DNA of 64,000 bases, taken from NCBI GenBank assembly GCA_947495555.1, contig CANLZI010000001.1, positions 1,650,861 through 1,714,860 on the forward strand, in the 5' to 3' direction. Source of the DNA: an uncultured Erythrobacter sp. GTDB taxonomy: Bacteria > Pseudomonadota > Alphaproteobacteria > Sphingomonadales > Sphingomonadaceae. Both the position numbers and the translations under genes were made by a program. The notes beneath the pieces are model-generated. The model saw only the letters and a list, made by a program, of their open reading frames with translations. It made no database searches and was not told the origin of the DNA. Positions 11,411 through 22,024 of this stretch are shown here, in pieces (positions within the stretch are counted from its first letter, which is position 1; every line of letters begins with the position of its first letter).

Positions 11411-12172
11411 TTGATGTCCATGGCAACCAACAGCAAGGCAAAGAGGGGCTCTTCCATGCCTCTTGTGCTGGCTGCTGCTGGCCTGGCATTGGCTGCTCCT
11501 TCCGCCGGTCTTGCGCTGGGCGCATTTTCTGATGGGGCTGCAACGGCATCCGGTCAGGGCTTTGGCATTTTCACACCCGCTTCGGTTGATCCTCAACTGG
11601 CGCAGCGCGTTGCCGATCAAGCTCGCGCCAAAGGCATGCGCTTTACCCCCGCTGGTTCTGGCACTGCCAAAGAACGCACGGTGACTGTGGCCGTTCGGGT
11701 AGACGATGATACCGCCCGCGCCATTTCGTTCCGTTCGGCTATCGACGCAGCGCCTGGTGCTGGACAGGGCATCGCAGCAATTGCCACATCGCGTTATGAT
11801 CTGGGTATCTCGCGCGATTACCAGAGTTTTGCTCGTCCGATTGCCCCAACTGCTTTGCCAGATACGGTCCGCAATCTGAGCATGCCTGACCTTGCGAATT
11901 TCGCACCGTCTAAGGCAACCGCCTCTGACAAGCCAAGCCGCTTCCAGCCGCGCATTGCGTTGGAAGACAAAGACAAAGCTGGTCGTTCGGCTGACACATT
12001 GGAAGGCCTGGGATCGCAAACCGTTGATGTTGGCGGCGCCTATCGCCTGTCGCGCAATCTGGATGTAACCGCTGGTGTACGTCTGTCACAGCAGCGCGAT
12101 CGCCTCAGCCCGCTGGCAGACCCAACGCAAGACAGCCAAGCAGTCTACGTCGGAACACAATTCCGCTTCTGA
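11411..12172 (+). CDS. hypothetical exported protein, C-terminus outer-membrane beta-barrel-like
   Basis: Signal-like N-terminus; terminal repeated strands ending in aromatic F (YVGTQFRF). Confidence 0.7.
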   Translation: MMSMATNSKAKRGSSMPLVLAAAGLALAAPSAGLALGAFSDGAATASGQGFGIFTPASVDPQLAQRVADQARAKGMRFTPAGSGTAKERTVTVAVRVDDDTARAISFRSAIDAAPGAGQGIAAIATSRYDLGISRDYQSFARPIAPTALPDTVRNLSMPDLANFAPSKATASDKPSRFQPRIALEDKDKAGRSADTLEGLGSQTVDVGGAYRLSRNLDVTAGVRLSQQRDRLSPLADPTQDSQAVYVGTQFRF

Positions 12173-12233
12173 TCAGGCTTGGCTGAGCGCAACCCGCTCT
12201 CCCCAAGATAGTTTGCCCGGATAAATTCGTATG

Positions 12234-12260
12234 CCCCGCCCTGTTTCGGCGGGGTTTTTT
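12234..12260 (+). terminator. intrinsic terminator downstream of 11411-12172
   Basis: CCCCGCC-ctgtttc-GGCGGGG followed by TTTTTT. Confidence 0.9.
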
Positions 12261-12325
12261 GTATCTATGACGCTACGGCACGGCTAGATAGCAGGCAGAA
12301 CCCATCGCCTGTCTGGAGAACAATT

Positions 12326-13048
12326 ATGTCACGTGTTGCTGTCGTTACCGGAGGAACCCGCGGAATTGGCCGCGCCATTTGCGAACAATTGCAGGCCGAT
12401 GGTTTTACCGTCGCCGCCAATTATGCGGGCAATGATGCCGCCGCCAACCAGCTGAAGGCAGACACGGGCATTCCATCCTTCAAGTTCGACGTGGGCGATC
12501 ACGAAGCCTGCCTGGAAGGCTGCGCCAAAGTGGTCGAGGCGCTCGGTCCGATTGACGTGGTGGTCAACAATGCCGGCATCACCCGCGACGGCACGCTGCA
12601 CAAGATGAGCTATGACGATTGGCACGAAGTGATGCGGATCAATCTGGGTGGCTGCTTCAACATGGCCAAGGCCTGTTTTCCCGGCATGCGCGAGCGCAAA
12701 TGGGGCCGGATCGTCAACATCGGTTCGATCAATGGTCAGGCCGGTCAATATGGCCAGGTCAACTACGCCGCTGCCAAATCGGGCATCCACGGCTTTACCA
12801 AGGCTTTGGCCCAGGAAGGCGCCAAATTTGGTGTGACCGTCAATGCCATCGCGCCCGGCTATATAGACACCGATATGGTCGCAGCCGTGCCCGAGCCTGT
12901 GCTGGAAAAGATCGTTGCCAAAATTCCGGTGGGCCGACTGGGCGAAGCACAGGAAATCGCGCGCGGCGTTGCCTTCCTATGCGCGGAAAATGGCGGCTTT
13001 GTCACCGGCTCCACCATGAGCATCAACGGCGGCCAGCATATGTATTAA
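12326..13048 (+). CDS. phbB: acetoacetyl-CoA reductase (SDR)
   Basis: VTGGTRGIGRAIC, NNAGITRD, YAAAKSGIHGFTKALAQE; PhaB-type. Confidence 0.92.
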   Translation: MSRVAVVTGGTRGIGRAICEQLQADGFTVAANYAGNDAAANQLKADTGIPSFKFDVGDHEACLEGCAKVVEALGPIDVVVNNAGITRDGTLHKMSYDDWHEVMRINLGGCFNMAKACFPGMRERKWGRIVNIGSINGQAGQYGQVNYAAAKSGIHGFTKALAQEGAKFGVTVNAIAPGYIDTDMVAAVPEPVLEKIVAKIPVGRLGEAQEIARGVAFLCAENGGFVTGSTMSINGGQHMY

Positions 13049-13089
13049 GCGGCTGCGGCGCCCTTAGGATTGGTCTCCGCTACCGGGAG

Positions 13090-15381
13090 CTATTCCTCGA
13101 TCCTGATCGGGTCACCCATCTGCTGCGCCTCTATTTCGGCCGGGGCAAAGGGCAAGCGATGCCATTGCTTGGCGGCATATAGCTCGGTCTGATCGGCAAA
13201 ATGCGGCGAGGCTGGATCGGTCGATTGCGAATAACTCAGGATTGCATCGGCGACCGGCCCGTCATCATCAAAGCTGACGATCTGGATATAGCTAGAGCCG
13301 TGCTGGGGAACCATTCCCCCATCGACAGGGCGTCCCCGCTGCATATTCAGCACGCCAGCCACGCCTGGGCCGCCGTGCAATGCGATGTTTCGATCAGCCA
13401 GACGGACAGCCAAGACCTCGCCCCATGGCGCATCAAGAACGATGCCCGCCTTCTCAAGATCGCCAGCAGCCTCTGCCAGCGCTGTCAGAGCCGTGTCGGC
13501 ATTGGCGCCTGTCACAACAAAATCGCGAGGTGTGTTGATCGGATCAGCGGCATCGAACCCGACCTGCCACAATCCCTTATTCTGGCGAATTTTCTCCCAC
13601 AATGTCGCGAACAAATAGGCCCCGCGACTGTCGGCTTCGAACTTACCGTCCCATTGCGCCAAGGCTGAGCAGGCAGCCTCCATGCCTTGCTGACCGGCGC
13701 ACAGATCCAACACGGGTTCCAGCACCATGTCGCCCGCCAGACTTTTGTTGCCAAATACCAATTGCTTGGCCGCAGCGTGATCAAATTTTCCCGCGGCCAA
13801 AGCCGCTTCGGTTTCGATGAAATTGGACCGCGTGCGCAGCGACAATTCGCGCTCGAACTTGCCCAGAATGGGCGAGAGTTGGCGGTACGGATTGCGCGGG
13901 TTGCTGATCCAATAGCTATCATTGCTGTTGGTCACATAATCGCGCCGCGTGCGCGATGCCTGATCGCTGGCGGGTAGCAAGTTATTGGCGGCAGTGGCAT
14001 CGCCCTTGCGCCAATCGCAAGCCGAGCGTGTTCCATCGAGCAAGATCACTCGATCCGCCACCATGCCCGAAAACGGCGTGGCGCAAAGCTGGGCCATGTC
14101 AGCCGACACATTAGGAACCGCGGTGATATCTGCGTGAAGCGCATTGCCATCGCGGTCAGCCGCAATCGTGTTGACCCACGGAATACCCAGCGTTTTGCTG
14201 ATGGTCGCTTCAATCTCGCCAACGTTGCGCGCCATTCCAATGCCGAGCCAGGTGCCGATGGCGCGTTGATTTCCGGAATTTGCATCGCGCAAAGCAAATG
14301 CCATCGCCCCGCTCCAAGCCATGGGCGTTCCCGGCACCGTCACCACCGGACCGAATTGGGTCGAGTAGAGTGTGCGAATAACAGGCGCTGCACCATCGGG
14401 CATGGGCACGCTGACATCGCGCGCGGTCATCTTCACCGGCTCGCCATCGACCATGTAAACGGTCGGATCATCCGGCGAAAGCACCAGCGCATAAAGCGTG
14501 AAATGGCGCGCCGCCGTCACCGTGTGTGTCCAGGCAACATCGCGATTGAAGCCGAGGGTGGGAATGGGCGTTCCGGCAATGCCGACACCCATAACGTCAT
14601 AATTATCCGGGCCGGTTACATGCAATTGCCAAAAGCGGGCCGGGCCTTCCCATGGGAAATGCGGATTGCCGATCAGCAGCCCCCGGCCATCCTTGGTTGC
14701 TTCTGCACCAAAGGCCCAACCATTGCTGCCAAATTTCAGATCTTCATGCGGCTCAAAAGCATGGGCCATCATTGCTGTTTGCCCGGCGCTTTCCGGAGCG
14801 GAGCGCGCGACTTCGGAACTTGGCGGTGCTGCACCAGCAATGCCGGGTGCCAAGGCGAGCGAACTGGCTAGCAGCATCTGCTTCTCGCTCAGCCGCAGCA
14901 TATCGTCGCGCGTGATCGGTTTGACCCAGGCTTGGCTGCGACAGGCTTCGGGCAAATCCTTAAGCGCCGTATCCCGCAGGAACCGGTTGTATCCTGCAAT
15001 ATAGCCATCAACCAGCTCCTGCGTTCGGCTGCTTTGGCCCGACCAGCCAGCGCGTAATGTGTCCAAGTCGATCTGGCTGCGGTAGAAAACATCGGAAGCC
15101 AGATTGTCGACTTCGCTAAAGCCGAGCACCGATTTTTCCTGTGGCCCGAAATGCAGCGAACGTGTCCCAGCTACGGTCGCAAATTCCTCTGCCAGCATAC
15201 AGATATTGTCCTGCGCATAGGCATAGGCGACGCCATAGCCTACCCCGCCCCAGCTTTCCGAGGTGATGTGCGGAATGTTAAAATCAGTCCGAGTGATGGT
15301 CACATCATATTGGGTTTGCGCCGCGACGCTCTGACCCAGCATTCCTGCCGCCAAACTCATGGCTATTGTCCAAACGCGCAT
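13090..15381 (-). CDS. penicillin acylase family / acyl-homoserine-lactone acylase-like Ntn hydrolase
   Basis: Signal peptide, N-terminal acylase domain, GSNGWAFG nucleophile Ser after a linker, GNPHFPWEGP; start set to MRVWTIAMSLAAG. Confidence 0.9.
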   Translation of the reverse strand: MRVWTIAMSLAAGMLGQSVAAQTQYDVTITRTDFNIPHITSESWGGVGYGVAYAYAQDNICMLAEEFATVAGTRSLHFGPQEKSVLGFSEVDNLASDVFYRSQIDLDTLRAGWSGQSSRTQELVDGYIAGYNRFLRDTALKDLPEACRSQAWVKPITRDDMLRLSEKQMLLASSLALAPGIAGAAPPSSEVARSAPESAGQTAMMAHAFEPHEDLKFGSNGWAFGAEATKDGRGLLIGNPHFPWEGPARFWQLHVTGPDNYDVMGVGIAGTPIPTLGFNRDVAWTHTVTAARHFTLYALVLSPDDPTVYMVDGEPVKMTARDVSVPMPDGAAPVIRTLYSTQFGPVVTVPGTPMAWSGAMAFALRDANSGNQRAIGTWLGIGMARNVGEIEATISKTLGIPWVNTIAADRDGNALHADITAVPNVSADMAQLCATPFSGMVADRVILLDGTRSACDWRKGDATAANNLLPASDQASRTRRDYVTNSNDSYWISNPRNPYRQLSPILGKFERELSLRTRSNFIETEAALAAGKFDHAAAKQLVFGNKSLAGDMVLEPVLDLCAGQQGMEAACSALAQWDGKFEADSRGAYLFATLWEKIRQNKGLWQVGFDAADPINTPRDFVVTGANADTALTALAEAAGDLEKAGIVLDAPWGEVLAVRLADRNIALHGGPGVAGVLNMQRGRPVDGGMVPQHGSSYIQIVSFDDDGPVADAILSYSQSTDPASPHFADQTELYAAKQWHRLPFAPAEIEAQQMGDPIRIEE

Positions 15382-15597
15382 CGTGCTCTCCCAATATGCG
15401 AACCTCATTTTGCGAAGCCCGCTTTGGAATAGGAGCCTAGGAACACCTGAGGCTATGCGCAAGCTGGCAAGCCGACCCACGTTCTTGCAGATATGACTTT
15501 TGACAATGCCGGCCTAGTCTATCCGCCAGTGTTCATCTTCGTCGCAGGCGGCCAAACCGGCGCTCAAGCATTAGCAACAAAGGTGTGATCTGGCACG

Positions 15598-16380
15598 ATG
15601 AGCATTCTCGATACATTCAAGCTTGATGGCGAAGTTGCCGTTGTGACGGGCGCGGGCAAGGGCATTGGCCGAGCGATTGCGATCGCGTTGGCCGAAGCGG
15701 GTGCTGACGTGGCCGTGGCTTCGCGCACGCAGGCTGATCTGGATGCAGTGGCTGCAGAGATAGAGGCGCTAGGCCGCCGCGCGCTGCCATTGGCGACAGA
15801 TGCCACCGATATGCAGGCGCTGGAACATCTGGCCGAGCAGACCGTGGCCAAGTTGGGCAAACTGTCCATCTGGGTCAACAATGCAGGCGGCATCCCCGAT
15901 GGAGCGCCGCGCTATCTCACCCGCACGCCGGAAGACAAATTCGACGCGCAAATCGATCTCAATTTGAAGGCGGTGTGGATGGGAGCAACCATTGCGGCGC
16001 GGGCTATGGTGGATGCCAACGATGGGGCTGGCGCGATCATCAACATCTCGTCGCGCTCGGCCTTTGGCGCTCAGGTCAAGAACGGCCCTTATGGTGCGGC
16101 CAAGGCAGCGGTGAACAGCCTGACCACCACCTTGTCGGTCGAGCTGGCCCCCAAGATCCGGGTCAATGCGGTGGCGCCGGGTCCGGTGCCAACCGAGAAT
16201 TTCAACGATTGCATGGGAACCGAAACCGACGAGCAGCGCGAAAAATTGCTCGATATGATCGGCATTCCGCTAGGCCGATATGGCACGCCCGAAGATATTG
16301 CGGCAGCGGTCGTCTATATGGCCGCGCCTGCGTCGGGCTGGGTCACCGGGCAATGTCTGTATGTCACCGGCGGGCGCTAG
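15598..16380 (+). CDS. SDR family oxidoreductase
   Basis: VTGAGKGIGRAIA, NNAGG, YGAAKAAVNSLTTTLSVE. Confidence 0.93.
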   Translation: MSILDTFKLDGEVAVVTGAGKGIGRAIAIALAEAGADVAVASRTQADLDAVAAEIEALGRRALPLATDATDMQALEHLAEQTVAKLGKLSIWVNNAGGIPDGAPRYLTRTPEDKFDAQIDLNLKAVWMGATIAARAMVDANDGAGAIINISSRSAFGAQVKNGPYGAAKAAVNSLTTTLSVELAPKIRVNAVAPGPVPTENFNDCMGTETDEQREKLLDMIGIPLGRYGTPEDIAAAVVYMAAPASGWVTGQCLYVTGGR

Positions 16381-16428
16381 CAAGCGCACTTGCGCTGCGG
16401 CCAAACCGGCCTAACACTAGGCCTCGCT

Positions 16429-16665
16429 ATGTCCGATGTGCCCTTTCACCCTCCGGTTAAACGCTCGGTCCAGATCGCCGGGCACAAGACCTCGATCAGT
16501 TTGGAGCCGGTGTTTTGGGACATGCTGGTTGACGCAGCACAAGCTGAAGCCATGCCGATCAATGCGCTGGTTGCGCGGATTGATGAACAGCGGATCAAGG
16601 CGGACACACCGCCGGGCCTCGCCAGTGCGATCAGAGTATGGCTGGTATCTAAGCGGACCGCTTAA
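16429..16665 (+). CDS. ribbon-helix-helix domain protein
   Basis: [45 protein letters not shown]-like; convergent with murA, 4-nt overlap. Confidence 0.82.
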   Translation: MSDVPFHPPVKRSVQIAGHKTSISLEPVFWDMLVDAAQAEAMPINALVARIDEQRIKADTPPGLASAIRVWLVSKRTA

Positions 16666-17942
16666 TCGTCCAAACGCTCAATATCAGCGCCGACCAATTG
16701 CAGCTTTTCTTCCAGCCGCTCGTAACCGCGATCAAGGTGATAGATGCGCCGAACAGTGGTCTCACCCTCGGCCGCCAGCGCCGCGATGATCAGGCTCATC
16801 GAAGCGCGCAGATCGGTGGCCATTACCTCGGCGCCGGTCAGATCTGCCGGGCCTTTGACGATGGCGGTGCGACCTTCGGTTTCGATTTCTGCACCCATCC
16901 GGCTGAGTTCTGGCACATGCATGAAACGGTTTTCGAAAATCGTTTCCTTCAGCACACTGGTGCCCTCTGCCTTGCACAACAAGCTCATCAACTGGGCTTG
17001 CATATCGGTGGCCAGACCAGGGAAGGGCGCGGTGGTCAGATTGGCCGGCTTTAGCGCTCCATTTGCGCGCGCATGAATGCCTTTGGCGTCTTCCTCAATT
17101 TCAATACCGATATTGCGAAGCGCATGAATGGTCGAGGCCATATCGTTGGCATTGGCGCCTTCCAGACGGACATCTCCGCCCGTAATCGCCGCCGCGCAGG
17201 CATAGGAACCCGCCTCGATCCGGTCGGGCATCACCTTATAGGTCGCGCCGTTCAGGCGCTTCACCCCGTGAATTGTCAGATCGGACTGGCCGATATTTTC
17301 AATCTCGGCACCCATCGCGACCAGCAGATTGCACAAATCGACAATCTCGGGCTCGCGCGCGGCGTTGAACAGACGGCTGGTGCCATTGGCCAGAACCGCC
17401 GCCATCAGCGCGTTTTCTGTCGCACCAACCGACACAACCGGGAAATCAAACTCGCCGCCCGGCAATCCGCCATCGGGCGCCATGGCTTTGACATAACCTT
17501 GGGTGAGCTCAATCTCTGCCCCGAACGCCTCAAGCGCTTTGAGATGCAAATCAATCGGGCGGTTGCCGATCGCGCAGCCACCCGGCATCGACACGGTTGC
17601 TTCGCCCATCCGTGCCAGCATCGGGCCAAGCACCAGGATCGAGGCACGCATCTTTCGCACCAGATCATAGGGCGCAACGCTGGAGGTGATCCGGGTCGCC
17701 TCCAAAGTCATCACCCGGCCGAAATCTTCGGGCCGGGTGCCCTGGATCGCGGTGGTGACGCCGAACTGGTTCATCAAATGCTGAAAGCCATCGATATCAG
17801 CCAGGCGCGGCAGATTGCGCAACGTAACCGGCTCTTCGCTTAACAAGGCGCAGGGGATCAGCGTAAGCGCGGCATTTTTGGCGCCCGAGATCGGAATGGT
17901 TCCGGAAAGGCGATTGCCGCCGCGAATTACAAGTTTGTCCAT
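16662..17942 (-). CDS. murA: UDP-N-acetylglucosamine 1-carboxyvinyltransferase
   Basis: [19 protein letters not shown] and [24 protein letters not shown] with catalytic Cys. Confidence 0.97.
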   Translation of the reverse strand: MDKLVIRGGNRLSGTIPISGAKNAALTLIPCALLSEEPVTLRNLPRLADIDGFQHLMNQFGVTTAIQGTRPEDFGRVMTLEATRITSSVAPYDLVRKMRASILVLGPMLARMGEATVSMPGGCAIGNRPIDLHLKALEAFGAEIELTQGYVKAMAPDGGLPGGEFDFPVVSVGATENALMAAVLANGTSRLFNAAREPEIVDLCNLLVAMGAEIENIGQSDLTIHGVKRLNGATYKVMPDRIEAGSYACAAAITGGDVRLEGANANDMASTIHALRNIGIEIEEDAKGIHARANGALKPANLTTAPFPGLATDMQAQLMSLLCKAEGTSVLKETIFENRFMHVPELSRMGAEIETEGRTAIVKGPADLTGAEVMATDLRASMSLIIAALAAEGETTVRRIYHLDRGYERLEEKLQLVGADIERLDD

Positions 17943-18069
17943 AAATCGCTCTTAGCCGATTGGACATGACTGGCAAGTTGCTGAAGGATCTGGCGCATAC
18001 AATTGCTGATCCGCCCGCCCCAAGCAGATGGTTGACGCTGGCGATCATGTCACCCTATTGCTTGGTGTT

Positions 18070-18951
18070 ATGACCACACGCAAACCGATCAAGAAAGCCG
18101 TTTTCCCCGTCGCGGGCCTCGGCACACGCTTTCTTCCCGCCACCAAAGCCATTCCCAAAGAGCTGCTGCCCATCGTGGACCGGCCGCTGATCCAATATGC
18201 GGTGGACGAAGCACGCGAAGCCGGGATCGAACAGATGATCTTTGTTACCGGGCGCGGGAAAACCGCCATCGTTGAACATTTCGATGTCGCTTATGAGCTG
18301 GAAAGTACGATGGGCGAGCGCGGCAAGGATTTGGGCGTGCTTGACCCGACCCGCGCGACGCCAGGCGACATTATCACCGTGCGGCAACAAGTGCCGATGG
18401 GCCTTGGCCATGCGATCTGGTGCGCGCGGGCCATTGTAGGGGACGAACCCTTCGCCATTTTCCTGCCCGACGAATTGATGATCGGAAACAAGGACGGCAC
18501 CGGCTGCATGAAGCAGATGGTCGATGCCTATCAGGAAGTCGGCGGCAATGTGATCAGCGTGCTGGAAGTGCCGCATGAGGAAGTATCGAGTTACGGCGTA
18601 ATCGACCCCGGTGCCGAAATGGGCGCACTCACCGAAGTACGCGGGTTGGTAGAAAAGCCTCCCGTTGACGAGGCACCCTCTAACAAGATCATCTCAGGGC
18701 GATATATCCTGCAACCCGAAGTGATGCGGACATTGGAAGACCAGGGCAAAGGGGCAGGCGGCGAAATCCAGCTGACCGATGCGATGGCCCGCATGATCGG
18801 CACGCAACCATTTCATGCGGTTACCTTTGACGGCAAACGATATGACTGCGGCAGCAAGCTGGGCTTTGTCGAGGCGACACTGGCACTGGCGCTGGAACGC
18901 GATGACATGGGGGCAGATGTGCGCGCGATGGCGCAGCGGCTGCTGAGGTAG
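18070..18951 (+). CDS. galU: UTP-glucose-1-phosphate uridylyltransferase
   Basis: KAVFPVAGLGTRFLPATKAIPKELLPIVDRPLIQYAVDEA. Confidence 0.97.
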   Translation: MTTRKPIKKAVFPVAGLGTRFLPATKAIPKELLPIVDRPLIQYAVDEAREAGIEQMIFVTGRGKTAIVEHFDVAYELESTMGERGKDLGVLDPTRATPGDIITVRQQVPMGLGHAIWCARAIVGDEPFAIFLPDELMIGNKDGTGCMKQMVDAYQEVGGNVISVLEVPHEEVSSYGVIDPGAEMGALTEVRGLVEKPPVDEAPSNKIISGRYILQPEVMRTLEDQGKGAGGEIQLTDAMARMIGTQPFHAVTFDGKRYDCGSKLGFVEATLALALERDDMGADVRAMAQRLLR

Positions 18952-18988
18952 GTTCGCCCTCCTTCAAGGGCGCGCACCAGGTTGCGGA

Positions 18989-20293
18989 CTATTTCGCTTT
19001 GATCCGCAACGGCAAAGTTTTAAGCCCGCCAACGAAAGTGGACTTTGCCCGCTTGGGCTCGCCCGCCAATTCCAAGGCATCAATCCGGTACAACAATGTC
19101 TCGAACAAGATCCGCATTTCCAACCGCGCAAGATGCAGGCCCAGACACTGATGCGCGCCCGCGCCAAAGGCCAGATGCCGATTGGGTGAACGGCTCGCGT
19201 CAAATTTTCGTGGGTCTGTAAACTGGGATGGGTCATGATTGGCCGCGACATAATTCATCATCAACCAATCGCCTTGCTTGATGAGCTGGCCGCCCAATTC
19301 GACATCTTTGGCAGCGGTACGCATGAAGTGCTGGACCGGCGAGGTCCAACGGATCGCCTCCTCGACAATGCCGGGCAGCAAAGACCGGTCGGCTTTTACT
19401 CGCGCAAATTGTTCAGGGTCTTGGGCCAGCGCCAACATGGCCCCGGCGGTTGAAGCGCTGGTCGTGTCATGGCCTGCTGTGGCCACGATGATATAATATC
19501 CAGCCATGTCGCGCGGTGGCAGAGGCTTTCCATCAACCATCGCATTGGCAATGACGCTGGCCACATCATCGGTTGGGTTGGCCCGGCGCTGCTCGGCCAG
19601 ATCGGCGAAATAGCCCTCGAAATTCTTGACCGCTCCGGCCACCAATTGGACCACCTGTTCGGGCGTCATCTTGTCCATGCCAGTCCCCGACAGATCAGCA
19701 TCCTGCCCGCCGAACAATTGCTGGGTCAGCATTTGCATGCGCGGCTCGTCTTCCTCCGGCACACCCAAAATCTGCATGACGACATGCAAGGGATAGGGTC
19801 CGGCGACGGTCTTGACGAAATCCACTTCTGGACCGGCATCAATCATGGCGTCGACGGTTTGGTGGGCCAGCGCGCGTATCTCGCCCTCGATCTTGGCCAG
19901 ATTGCGGGGCATGAACCAATCTTGCGTCAGCTTGCGATATTTGAGGTGAACCGGCGCATCGAACACCACCAGTGAATCGACCAGAATGTCAGAACCCGTC
20001 GCCGCGCGCGAAAACTCGATTGCTTGGCGGAAACTGAACACGACCGGTTGCGGATTGTTGAGGAAAGTGGCGTTGTCCTTCGACATTTGCATCACATCAT
20101 CATACCGAGTCACCAGCCAAAACGGAGTGAACAACTCCCCGTCATCGGGTTCGACCAAGGCAATGGGCTGCGCTTCGCGAATGGTGTCAAACAAGTCGAG
20201 CAAAGGGTCCCAATCGGCATAGCTTTGCGGATCGATCACCGCCCGCGCATCTTCGCTCGACAAAGTTGGGCGGGTCGCAGCGCCCGTCATCAA
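18989..20293 (-). CDS. cytochrome P450
   Basis: I-helix ATAGHDTTS, heme loop FGAGAHQCLGLHLARLE. Confidence 0.96.
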   Translation of the reverse strand: MMTGAATRPTLSSEDARAVIDPQSYADWDPLLDLFDTIREAQPIALVEPDDGELFTPFWLVTRYDDVMQMSKDNATFLNNPQPVVFSFRQAIEFSRAATGSDILVDSLVVFDAPVHLKYRKLTQDWFMPRNLAKIEGEIRALAHQTVDAMIDAGPEVDFVKTVAGPYPLHVVMQILGVPEEDEPRMQMLTQQLFGGQDADLSGTGMDKMTPEQVVQLVAGAVKNFEGYFADLAEQRRANPTDDVASVIANAMVDGKPLPPRDMAGYYIIVATAGHDTTSASTAGAMLALAQDPEQFARVKADRSLLPGIVEEAIRWTSPVQHFMRTAAKDVELGGQLIKQGDWLMMNYVAANHDPSQFTDPRKFDASRSPNRHLAFGAGAHQCLGLHLARLEMRILFETLLYRIDALELAGEPKRAKSTFVGGLKTLPLRIKAK

Positions 20294-21822
20294 CCTTCAG
20301 CCTTGGCAGCAAACTCATCGCGCAATTCGCGCTTATACAACTTGCCATTGGCCTCACGCGGAAGCTCTGGCCGGAAATCGAACAGTCGGGGCATTTTTAG
20401 CCGGGCGAGTTGCGGTTCCAGATAGTCCCGCAATTCCTGCTCCAATTCATCGCCAGCGTTGGCCATATCGATGGGCTGCACCACCGCGACAACTTTTTCG
20501 CCAAAATCGGGATCGGGCGCGCCAATCACGGCGGCATCCATCACCTTGTCATGGCTGACGAGCAGGTTTTCAATCTCTTGCGGGTAGATATTGACCCCGC
20601 CCGAAATGATCATGTGGCTCTTGCGGTCGGTCAGATACAAAAAGCCATCAGCATCAGTGTGGCCAATATCGCCCAAAGTCATCCAGCCCTTGGGGTGCAT
20701 GGCCTCTTGGGTTTTTGCAGCATCATTGTGATAGGTCGGCAGGATGTCATTCTCGAAATAGATCAAGCCGTCCTCGCCTTGCGCAACCTCTTCTCCGTCA
20801 GGTCCGCAAATATGCAGAGTGCCATGGATCGGGCGGCCAACACTGCCGGGATGTTCCAGCCAATCAGGTGCGTGGATCATAGTCATGCCAATCCCTTCTG
20901 AACCGGCGTAATATTCATTGACGATCGGACCCCACCATTCGATCATTTCCTGCTTGATGGGTACCGGGCATGGCGCAGCGGCATGCAATGCCCGCTTGTG
21001 GCTGGACAGATCGTATTTGGTGCGCACGGCCGGATCCAGCTTGAGCATGCGGACAAAATGGGTCGGGACCCATTGGCTGTCCGTCACGCGATATTTCTCA
21101 ATCGCGGCCAGCGCGGTTTCGGGATCGAATTTCTCGACGACGACTATGGTTCCGCCCAACCTTTGCGCCGAAGAACACCAGGCCAGAGGAGCAGCGTGAT
21201 AGAGCGGCGCAGGCGACAGATAGACCATCGATCCATCCGCTGGCATGCCTGCCCCCATGGTGGCCAGTGCCACAAAGGGGACCATGGCGGTAGGATCAGG
21301 ATCGGCCGGTGGTGCGGGGCGAATGCCCTTGGGCCTACCGGTCGTGCCCGAGCTGTAGAGCATGGTTAGGCCGGCGCGCTGATCGGGTATCGGATCGGCG
21401 CTGTGGCTGGCCAGCGCCGCCTCGAAATCTTCGTCGTCCTCTGCGCCAATGGTTAGAATATCGAGCTCGGGGAGCTCAGCACGAATGTCGGGCATGACTC
21501 CATCAAACAATCGCGATGTGACCAGCAGCTTGGCCTCACTATCCTTGAGAATATAGGCAATTTCGGGCGCGGTCAGCCGGGTTGAAATCGGTACAAGCAG
21601 CGTTCCGGCGCGCTGTGACCCCCACACCAGGGTGAAATAGTGATGCGTATTTTCCAGCAAAACCGCAAAGGCATCGTCGGGAGCAAATCCGCGCGCGCGC
21701 AGCAATTGCGCAAACCGGTTGGCCGCCTGGTCCATCTCGCCATAGGTTACGGTATGGCCGCTGCCGGCCATGATAATGGCTGGGTGGTCAGGGCGCGTTT
21801 GGGCGTGTTGAATAGGATGCAT
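20290..21822 (-). CDS. AMP-dependent acyl-CoA synthetase/ligase
   Basis: MLYSSGTTGRPKGI, GDIGHTDADGFLYLTDRKSHMIISGGVNIYPQEIE; 4-nt overlap with the P450. Confidence 0.95.
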   Translation of the reverse strand: MHPIQHAQTRPDHPAIIMAGSGHTVTYGEMDQAANRFAQLLRARGFAPDDAFAVLLENTHHYFTLVWGSQRAGTLLVPISTRLTAPEIAYILKDSEAKLLVTSRLFDGVMPDIRAELPELDILTIGAEDDEDFEAALASHSADPIPDQRAGLTMLYSSGTTGRPKGIRPAPPADPDPTAMVPFVALATMGAGMPADGSMVYLSPAPLYHAAPLAWCSSAQRLGGTIVVVEKFDPETALAAIEKYRVTDSQWVPTHFVRMLKLDPAVRTKYDLSSHKRALHAAAPCPVPIKQEMIEWWGPIVNEYYAGSEGIGMTMIHAPDWLEHPGSVGRPIHGTLHICGPDGEEVAQGEDGLIYFENDILPTYHNDAAKTQEAMHPKGWMTLGDIGHTDADGFLYLTDRKSHMIISGGVNIYPQEIENLLVSHDKVMDAAVIGAPDPDFGEKVVAVVQPIDMANAGDELEQELRDYLEPQLARLKMPRLFDFRPELPREANGKLYKRELRDEFAAKAEG

Positions 21823-21913
21823 GGTTCTGGCTTCTCTCCATATCCTGCCACGTGGCCCAAGAGGGCACCGGCAGCTTTGGAAAAGAGCCTAACCAGTCTG
21901 ATTGGATGGACAA

Positions 21914-21942
21914 GAAAAAAGGCGACGGTTTTACCCGCCGCC
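21914..21942 (-). terminator. intrinsic terminator downstream of the M23 peptidase gene
   Basis: Minus strand GGCGGCGG-gtaaaa-CCGTCGCC followed by TTTTTT. Confidence 0.75.
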
Positions 21943-22024
21943 TATTAAAATGGACATCCTCTCCAACGTCCATACCCGCTTCCAAGCGGTGATCTTTTGC
22001 GCAGTCAGCGGCCTTACCGGCCAG

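Noticed and set aside
16378-16398. GCAAGCGCACTTGC hairpin after the SDR gene as a terminator
   Set aside because: Short stem without a following T-tract.
17073-17843. 256-aa + strand ORF antisense to murA
   Set aside because: Shadow ORF of a strongly conserved gene.
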